Origin: a virus
Direction: 5' to 3' (one strand)
IMG/VR virus record: IMGVR_UViG_3300028840_008184
Span: 52,049 to 116,048 of that record
DNA: 64,000 nt
Shown here piece by piece: positions 58,912-64,000 of this stretch. The first letter of the stretch is position 1. The number at the start of each line of letters is the position of its first letter. The notes beneath the pieces were generated by a model. That model did no database searches, was not told where the DNA came from, and saw nothing but the letters and a program-made list of their open reading frames with translations. The position numbers and the translations under genes were made by a program.

Positions 58912-59634
58912 TCATCGAGTCGCCTTTTCAAACATTTCCATAGCATCAAAAAGTTTCTTCTGGTAAAATAACTCACAGTTTCTACAATCAACGCAATTGG
59001 AGCTTACGGGGGTTCCGCACATACGAACACCTTTGCCCTTGTAGCGACTCATTATTCTCAAAAGCGCTTCTTGTTTGAGGCAGAAATAGTCATTTACGAT
59101 ACTCTTACGCCATTCATAATCATTCTTGGCCTCTTCTGGAATCAAGTCTCCGTTGTAATAGCGCATAAATGTAAGAACAACTGGAACTCCGTGCGTGTTC
59201 CAATAGTGCTCTACAGCCCTATCGATAGTCTCCATGTCCCACGAATTAACGCGCACTCTCACAAACATAAGATTCCAAGGCGGATCTTCTACAAGCTTCA
59301 GTTCGCCTTTCTTCCCTCCGTTGCAGGTGAATACTACCGGGTCTGGAAAGTCGAAATTGGGCACTGAAGTGTTGAAGAACTTAAGTCTATATTGTTCTGT
59401 CTTCTCTAATACCAACTCTTTTTGGCTATTTGAATCATTGCCAGAATTGACCCTCACAATTTTGTCCCCAACCTCCTCAAGGGAGGGCATCCAAGGCTCG
59501 TCCAGAGTGCGGAAAAAGCGTCCACCGTTATAGAAACACTCTGGGCACTGGTGTTTGCACTCGCCTACCTGTGGGATACAATCAATAATATTGGTTCCCT
59601 TTAGCTTGGGATTTTCTGTATAATCTTTATCCAT
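58912..59634 (-). CDS. Radical SAM-type iron-sulfur protein
   Basis: A 240-residue protein. C26, C30 and C33 form the CX3CX2C motif (ECKHQCPEC) that holds the radical SAM 4Fe-4S cluster. C206, C214, C217 and C220 (CGTP, CVDCRNC) form a second cluster site near the C-terminus. The core between is short. The substrate is unknown. Its place in a nucleotide/DNA cluster suggests nucleotide or base modification. GAGG precedes the ATG. Confidence 0.75.
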   Translation of the reverse strand: MDKDYTENPKLKGTNIIDCIPQVGECKHQCPECFYNGGRFFRTLDEPWMPSLEEVGDKIVRVNSGNDSNSQKELVLEKTEQYRLKFFNTSVPNFDFPDPVVFTCNGGKKGELKLVEDPPWNLMFVRVRVNSWDMETIDRAVEHYWNTHGVPVVLTFMRYYNGDLIPEEAKNDYEWRKSIVNDYFCLKQEALLRIMSRYKGKGVRMCGTPVSSNCVDCRNCELFYQKKLFDAMEMFEKATR

Positions 59635-59954
59635 TTTTCCTCCACTTCACATTGTTCAAAAATCCACCTAAGGGCTTCTTTGTGGGTGCTGCACTCAAAA
59701 AGTAGCTTGTCAAAGAAATTGCCGCCATCTCGTATAACGAATCTTGGCGATCTGTAAGGGTGGTGAAAAACACAGAATTTCAAACGGTCTCCGTTTTTGT
59801 TATACCCATGATCAAGGATCGTAGTCTCGCGCCAAAACTTCATATACTCATCATCAATCTCTTTCAACGCAGCGTTAAGCTCCCTCATTTTATCGCGCAA
59901 AGGCTCTAAGTGCTCGAATGCATATAGCACTTTTTCCGGGTCTATTTTATACAT
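59601..59954 (-). CDS. Small unknown protein
   Basis: A 117-residue helical N-terminus and beta-rich C-terminus protein from the ATG at 59954, which overlaps the glycosylase stop. It overlaps the radical SAM start by 34 bp. No family is recognised; coupling to the neighbours is clear. Confidence 0.78.
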   Translation of the reverse strand: MYKIDPEKVLYAFEHLEPLRDKMRELNAALKEIDDEYMKFWRETTILDHGYNKNGDRLKFCVFHHPYRSPRFVIRDGGNFFDKLLFECSTHKEALRWIFEQCEVEEKWIKIIQKIPS

Positions 59955-60570
59955 ACCAATTGTCCCCACTTATCTCTACACCATCGGCTATTAGCTTGGC
60001 GTATTTACGCAAAGTCCAAGAATCTTCCTTGCTCTCCTTGATGCCGCTGCCACGAAGATTATAGCTTGGATGAAACATAGGAAATACTGGGTATTTCATC
60101 CCATTTGACCATTCGCGAGACCACATCAACTTGCCGCGAAGCTTGGTAATTCCGGTTTTGTCGCATAGCTGCTGCGTAGCATAATTTCCAAAAGCCACTA
60201 TTAGCTTCGGGTCATTCAACACTATTTGAGCATCCAAGTGCGTCCTACACAGCTTCAACTCCACCGGGAGCGGCTTTCCATTGCCCTCTGGGCGATAAAG
60301 CACAGAATTGGTGATGAACACATCTTTTCTTTGTAGTTCTGCCGTAGCCAGAATATTATTCGTTAGGAGTTGGCCTGCTCGTCCAACAAAAGGCTTCTTG
60401 AGTTTAACTTCGTCTGCCCCAGGGGCTTCTCCCACGACCATTATATCAGCTGGGACTTTTCCTACAGCAAATACATGAGGATCTAAACCATCAACCAAAT
60501 CTCTACCAAGCGGACACTCTTTACATTCGTAGCACTTGTTTTTCAACTCATATATTCTGTCTTTATAGCT
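59947..60570 (-). CDS. udg: Uracil-DNA glycosylase, family 4-like (Fe-S)
   Basis: A 207-residue family 4/5-type uracil-DNA glycosylase. VVGEAPGADE and KKPFVGRAGQLL form the active-site region and FHPSYNLR is the second motif. The cluster Cys are C17 and C20 (CKECPLG) and C109. The fourth usual Cys, in a KCRPP-type segment, is replaced by Tyr (VLYRPEG), while an extra C14 may compensate. The ATG at 60570 has GAGG six bases upstream. A phage with its own dUTPase and glycosylase is presumably keeping uracil out of its DNA. Confidence 0.9.
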   Translation of the reverse strand, partial: SYKDRIYELKNKCYECKECPLGRDLVDGLDPHVFAVGKVPADIMVVGEAPGADEVKLKKPFVGRAGQLLTNNILATAELQRKDVFITNSVLYRPEGNGKPLPVELKLCRTHLDAQIVLNDPKLIVAFGNYATQQLCDKTGITKLRGKLMWSREWSNGMKYPVFPMFHPSYNLRGSGIKESKEDSWTLRKYAKLIADGVEISGDNWYV

Positions 60571-61765
60571 CATCTTCTTCCTCTTCCGTGAGGCACCTAA
60601 ACACTTGTTTGTTGCTCTTGTCAAACACTTGGCGGCAAACGCCCCTGATTTTACCTGGGGTCATGCTTTTAATCCTATGCAGCGTAGTGTCCAAATCATC
60701 AAGACCATTGAACTCGGATAGAGCAAGAGCACTGTTCAAACCATAAGAGGTTTCAATTCCAGAATAGATTTCAGAGATATACTTGTTTCTCGACCTAATC
60801 ATTTCCTCTTCGGTTGGCCCCTTTTCTAAAAGCAATTCAACCTCTTTATTTACCAACTTTATGCACTTATCTACATTTTCCTCAGAGGTTTTAACGACAA
60901 CAACATACCAACCAATATCTTCATAGAAAGCCAGATACGCTCCAACCAAATAGCATAGGCCGTGCTTCTGCCTAAGAGATTGGAACAATCTGGAGTCCAT
61001 AGCACTTGTAAGAAACTGATCCACATAGTTAAGAGTGAGTGCTTTCTTGCTGCTTATTGGAACTGCCCTATAGCACATAAATATTCTGGCCTGTTCAATA
61101 GCGGGGCTCTGCAATATCTTGCCTTTTCTGCCAGCATATTGATTAGGTTCCTTGTCTGCCCTAAGAAATCTGTTCGTGTTCTCGCCAAACACCTCAGAAA
61201 TGGCGTCAAAGTCCAGGTCTTCCGGGCCAGTAATAGTCAAAAGCAATCTGCTCGGTCTATAGTAATAATGGTAAAACTCCTCCAGCTCCTCTTGGGTGAT
61301 TGATTTAATCGTTTCTTCGAACCCAATAATAGGAATTGACAAGGGCCCTTTGCACAAATAATCGTGGAGAGCGTTCGCCACCATATTATCCACACTATCC
61401 CTTGAACCTCTCTCTTCTTCCAGCACCACCAGTTTCTCTTTCTCAAACTCCGCAGTATCAAACCCCTTCCTACCAAGAATATTCTTCTTGAAGAGCTTGG
61501 TTGCCTCCAAGATATTCTCTGCTGGAGAATCGATGTAGAACATCACCTTATTATGCCAGGTTGCTGCGTTTGCTTCAACTCCAAGCGAGGCTAAAGCTCT
61601 GGAATGCTCTTCTTGAGTCATATCTTCGTTGCCTTGGAATATCATGTGCTCAGCCAAGTGAGCTATTCCGGGAGTCCAAATCCCATATTCCACGTCGGAA
61701 CCAGCATCAAAAATTGCCCTAACGGTTGCCTTTCTGGAACTACACTTTCCAGTGATTACTTTCAT
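60563..61765 (-). CDS. M16-family zinc metallopeptidase
   Basis: A 400-residue peptidase of the pitrilysin/MPP family. HLAEH at 36-40 is the HXXEH zinc motif and E117, 77 residues on, is the third ligand, as in active members. The second half resembles the M16 C-terminal domain. Many relatives have a paired inactive partner, and none is obvious here. M16 enzymes degrade or mature short peptides; the phage target is unknown. The gene ends inside the glycosylase start and follows a zincin gene. Confidence 0.93.
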   Translation of the reverse strand: MKVITGKCSSRKATVRAIFDAGSDVEYGIWTPGIAHLAEHMIFQGNEDMTQEEHSRALASLGVEANAATWHNKVMFYIDSPAENILEATKLFKKNILGRKGFDTAEFEKEKLVVLEEERGSRDSVDNMVANALHDYLCKGPLSIPIIGFEETIKSITQEELEEFYHYYYRPSRLLLTITGPEDLDFDAISEVFGENTNRFLRADKEPNQYAGRKGKILQSPAIEQARIFMCYRAVPISSKKALTLNYVDQFLTSAMDSRLFQSLRQKHGLCYLVGAYLAFYEDIGWYVVVVKTSEENVDKCIKLVNKEVELLLEKGPTEEEMIRSRNKYISEIYSGIETSYGLNSALALSEFNGLDDLDTTLHRIKSMTPGKIRGVCRQVFDKSNKQVFRCLTEEEEDEL

Positions 61766-62268
61766 TATTCCTCCGTTTCTTTCTCGACGGGAACATCGAT
61801 CTTTTTAAGAGAGGCCTTGGCCTTTTTGAGTGATTTTTCTATTTTCTCAACCTTTCTGTGCATGTCCATAAAAGCTTTCTGCATCCTTGAAGTAAATTGT
61901 TCATACTTATATCTTAATTCTTTCTGCATTTGCTCATTGTCGCCAGCCGACAGTTGAGCGGTTCTATAGAAATCTCCAGAACTTAGATGAACAAGTTCGT
62001 GGCACGCTATATCATGCATGGCCTCAACAAAATCTTCTTCCTCAAAAAGCATCAAGTCGTTTGACAGTGATAATACAACCACAAAGTATTCAGCATTAGA
62101 AAGATTGAAGAAGGCTACATCCATACCCTCCTCAGCTTCTTCGCTATTATATACCTCAACACGAATCGTCCAGATTGGGTCTATATGAAGTTTGTCTCGC
62201 CACTCTTTCAATATCTTGAAGGCCAGTTTTAAGTTTTTTCTCTCTGCTTGAGTAAGCGATAAGTCCAT
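61765..62268 (-). CDS. HExxH zincin-like protein
   Basis: A 167-residue protein with HELVH at 90-94 after a hydrophobic helix (FVEAMHDIAC), the zinc-binding pattern of zincin peptidases. A C-terminal coiled coil of about 60 residues is Lys/Glu-rich. It may be a small protease or an inactive relative. It lies in one-base overlap with the M16 gene, suggesting a shared proteolytic task. Confidence 0.8.
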   Translation of the reverse strand: MDLSLTQAERKNLKLAFKILKEWRDKLHIDPIWTIRVEVYNSEEAEEGMDVAFFNLSNAEYFVVVLSLSNDLMLFEEEDFVEAMHDIACHELVHLSSGDFYRTAQLSAGDNEQMQKELRYKYEQFTSRMQKAFMDMHRKVEKIEKSLKKAKASLKKIDVPVEKETEE

Positions 62269-63038
62269 TAATTCTCCTTTATTTTACGAAAGCACTTGTA
62301 ACATATAGTAGAGGGTTTGCCGAAATGCGATGAACGAGCATCTTCTCCACATATTTTACAAGGCATTTTATACCTCTCTTTCTGATCCTCCAGTTTTTTC
62401 ATCATCTCTTCGTGGCTGTATGTTTTTACATTTCCGGATGTTATGTCATCGCTTCTGTCTTTAAGCTCTTTGAGAGCAAATGCTTTAATGTCGGGAGGTC
62501 CAACAAAAGATAGTTCATCAACTATGCCTTTAACAAGTTCCAATAATGTAAAAGACATCTTGAATTGAAAAATAACAGTTCCTTCTTCATTTTCTATTAT
62601 CACGCCTTCATTAAGCATGACGGGATATGATGTAAGCTCGTTTGTAGGTGAAAATTCTATGGCCCATGTTTCTTTGACACCCTTGCCGGAAAAGTCCATG
62701 TAGACATACAATTCTCCCTTGTCAAGAACGGCAGTTCTACCAAGCTCCAAATGGCCAAGGTCTTCTTTCTCTTCATTCACCACTTTGGCCGAAAGTGCTT
62801 CAGTTACCAAATCATCCAGAAATGGACACCCAACTGCAGTGGAAAAGGTCTCAATGTTTTTGGACACCAATAAAAATATGTCTCTAAGAGTCGTGTTCTT
62901 GTCCAAACAAACACTATCGTGTAGATGGAAAAGTAATTCATCATCGTCGATTATCTGTTCCAAATAATCTGCAAAGTCGGCATCCCATTCGTTTGTGACT
63001 AGGGAGCCGCCTTTTCTCAATTGTAAGTCATAGGACAT
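62268..63038 (-). CDS. Unknown protein with C-terminal zinc finger
   Basis: A 256-residue protein, mostly mixed alpha/beta and acidic. The C-terminus has CKIC and CYKC pairs that would form a zinc finger. The ATG at 63038 follows GGGAG; a TTG at 63044 is in frame. The function is unknown. It overlaps the zincin gene start by one base. Confidence 0.78.
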   Translation of the reverse strand: MSYDLQLRKGGSLVTNEWDADFADYLEQIIDDDELLFHLHDSVCLDKNTTLRDIFLLVSKNIETFSTAVGCPFLDDLVTEALSAKVVNEEKEDLGHLELGRTAVLDKGELYVYMDFSGKGVKETWAIEFSPTNELTSYPVMLNEGVIIENEEGTVIFQFKMSFTLLELVKGIVDELSFVGPPDIKAFALKELKDRSDDITSGNVKTYSHEEMMKKLEDQKERYKMPCKICGEDARSSHFGKPSTICYKCFRKIKEN

Positions 63039-63052
63039 GTTCAAACTCCCTA

Positions 63053-64000
63053 TTAAGCCATATCATAGAGGCCATCTGCTAAATTGACCAATCTCTTTCT
63101 GTCTTCCAGTCCCTTTCGCCATTTTGCCGGAAAAGCCTTATATCCATAGGCAGCACCCAAAATTGCCGCAGCCATGGAAGCATTTGTGTCTGCATCCCCG
63201 CCCATATTAACTAAAGTCTCAAGACAACCCTCTATGTCATTTTTATGCCTCATCATTATCGCATATGTAAAAGGTAGAGACTCATTTACAAAAGCTCCTG
63301 CCCCTAAAATTTCGCGTATTTCAATGGGCTCAGATGAATAATAATGAACATGGGCATCACGCAATTTGTCTGACAGCATATCATCGCTCGGTGGCTCAAG
63401 TCTTTCCGCAAACCGGAAAATTTCATCAAGCAAATCCCAAAACGAAATACTTCCCTTACTCTTCATAGCCTCTCCAATTAGATAAGCTTGTAGAACAGCA
63501 GCCAAAGCAGCCCTGGGATCGCCATGAGTCATTTTGGAAATATTCACGCAGGCGGCGATTAGCTCAATTAGATCAATGACTTCAAGACCATAAAGCACTC
63601 CAACTGGAGCTATCTTCATAGGCGGGCCATTTCCAGCGCCATTAGCGCCGCCAGCTTCCCACCAATTTTCGCCCATCAGGAGCCTCTGGCAGCCTTGTTT
63701 GGTAGTATTGCCCCAGCCACGACGCTCTGCGTTGAATGCATGAACATGTGCAGTCGCAATATCTTCAAAATCAAGCCCCTTCATTTTAACTATAGACTCG
63801 CCAACCGCCAAAGTCAATTGCGTATCGTCCGTCCATTGCCCTCTTTTTAGATTATGAAAGTGCCGTTTTCTGGGAGTCCTATAAGTGCTTATTTTTCCAT
63901 AGTATTTTTGGACAGTCTCGGGTTTGAGCCCTTCGGCGGGCATTCCGAGAGCATCGCCCATGGCCACTCCGACTATGGCGCCACGCACTTGGTCCTTCAT
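63053..64000 (-). CDS. ADP-ribosylglycohydrolase (DraG/ARH family)
   Basis: A 315-residue protein. GVAMGDALG, TDDTQ (57-61) and GGDADTNAS (267-275) carry the metal-binding Asp/Thr residues of the ARH fold, which removes ADP-ribose from proteins or nucleic acids. The start lies exactly at the window edge, and the sequence fits the usual N-terminus, so it appears complete. In a phage it could undo host ADP-ribosylation defences, or reverse the phage's own transferase, which is not seen here. Confidence 0.9.
   Translation of the reverse strand: MKDQVRGAIVGVAMGDALGMPAEGLKPETVQKYYGKISTYRTPRKRHFHNLKRGQWTDDTQLTLAVGESIVKMKGLDFEDIATAHVHAFNAERRGWGNTTKQGCQRLLMGENWWEAGGANGAGNGPPMKIAPVGVLYGLEVIDLIELIAACVNISKMTHGDPRAALAAVLQAYLIGEAMKSKGSISFWDLLDEIFRFAERLEPPSDDMLSDKLRDAHVHYYSSEPIEIREILGAGAFVNESLPFTYAIMMRHKNDIEGCLETLVNMGGDADTNASMAAAILGAAYGYKAFPAKWRKGLEDRKRLVNLADGLYDMA

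Overview
This 64 kb window looks like the interior of a large tailed-phage (Caudoviricetes) genome, or a phage contig from a metagenome. It is packed with genes on one strand: every gene I can support reads on the minus strand, with stop/start overlaps of a few bases and few gaps over 100 bp. No integrase, transposase, tRNA, rRNA or CRISPR array was seen. All three stop codons end genes, so the standard bacterial code is in use. A lipoprotein with a lipobox hints at a diderm host; the host cannot be named from the sequence.

Region by region, in descending coordinates (the direction of transcription). 64000-54342 is nucleotide metabolism and accessory enzymes: ADP-ribosylglycohydrolase, Zn-finger protein, an HExxH zincin, an M16 protease, an Fe-S type uracil-DNA glycosylase, a radical SAM protein, Pth2, dCMP deaminase, a HAD phosphatase, an HD hydrolase, dUTPase and a NUDIX hydrolase. 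54316-52388 holds a VWA-domain protein and a Cys-rich partner that share a C-terminal tail. 52257-46249 holds small unknowns, a DNA methyltransferase, RNase HII, a 57-aa YacG-like zinc protein, a MazG-like pyrophosphohydrolase and DNA gyrase subunit B. 46164-32414 holds four mosaic tail-fibre/adhesin proteins built from duplicated modules. 32366-30237 holds a lipoprotein, a second HExxH protein and basic coiled-coil proteins. 30237-25221 holds an FtsK/SpoIIIE motor, a primase zinc domain, Mre11/Rad50 (gp47/gp46) and a dNMP kinase. 24563-15251 holds a Chitobiase-like structural protein, a Cas4/AddB-type Fe-S nuclease, a 544-aa unknown, trigger factor and a DnaE-type DNA polymerase. 15191-7095 holds an SSB, small unknowns, RuvC, DnaJ, RecA, a zinc-ribbon protein, the primase catalytic domain and a sigma-region-4-like HTH protein. 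6799-1 holds probable virion or DNA-associated proteins.

Together these form a largely self-sufficient replication, recombination and dNTP-supply apparatus: DnaE, a primase split into two genes, gyrase B, SSB, RecA, RuvC, SbcCD, RNase HII and dNTP enzymes. The phage also carries protein-quality genes (DnaJ, trigger factor, M16 protease, Pth2) that are uncommon in phages.

Regulation is visible. A motif reading CTATCAATAAT on the minus strand, resembling the T4 late-promoter octamer, recurs at transcription-unit starts. Hairpin terminators follow several units. Between gyrB and the tail genes, a promoter-like motif sits inside a hairpin that would hide the ribosome binding site of the first tail gene, an arrangement like the T4 gene e switch.
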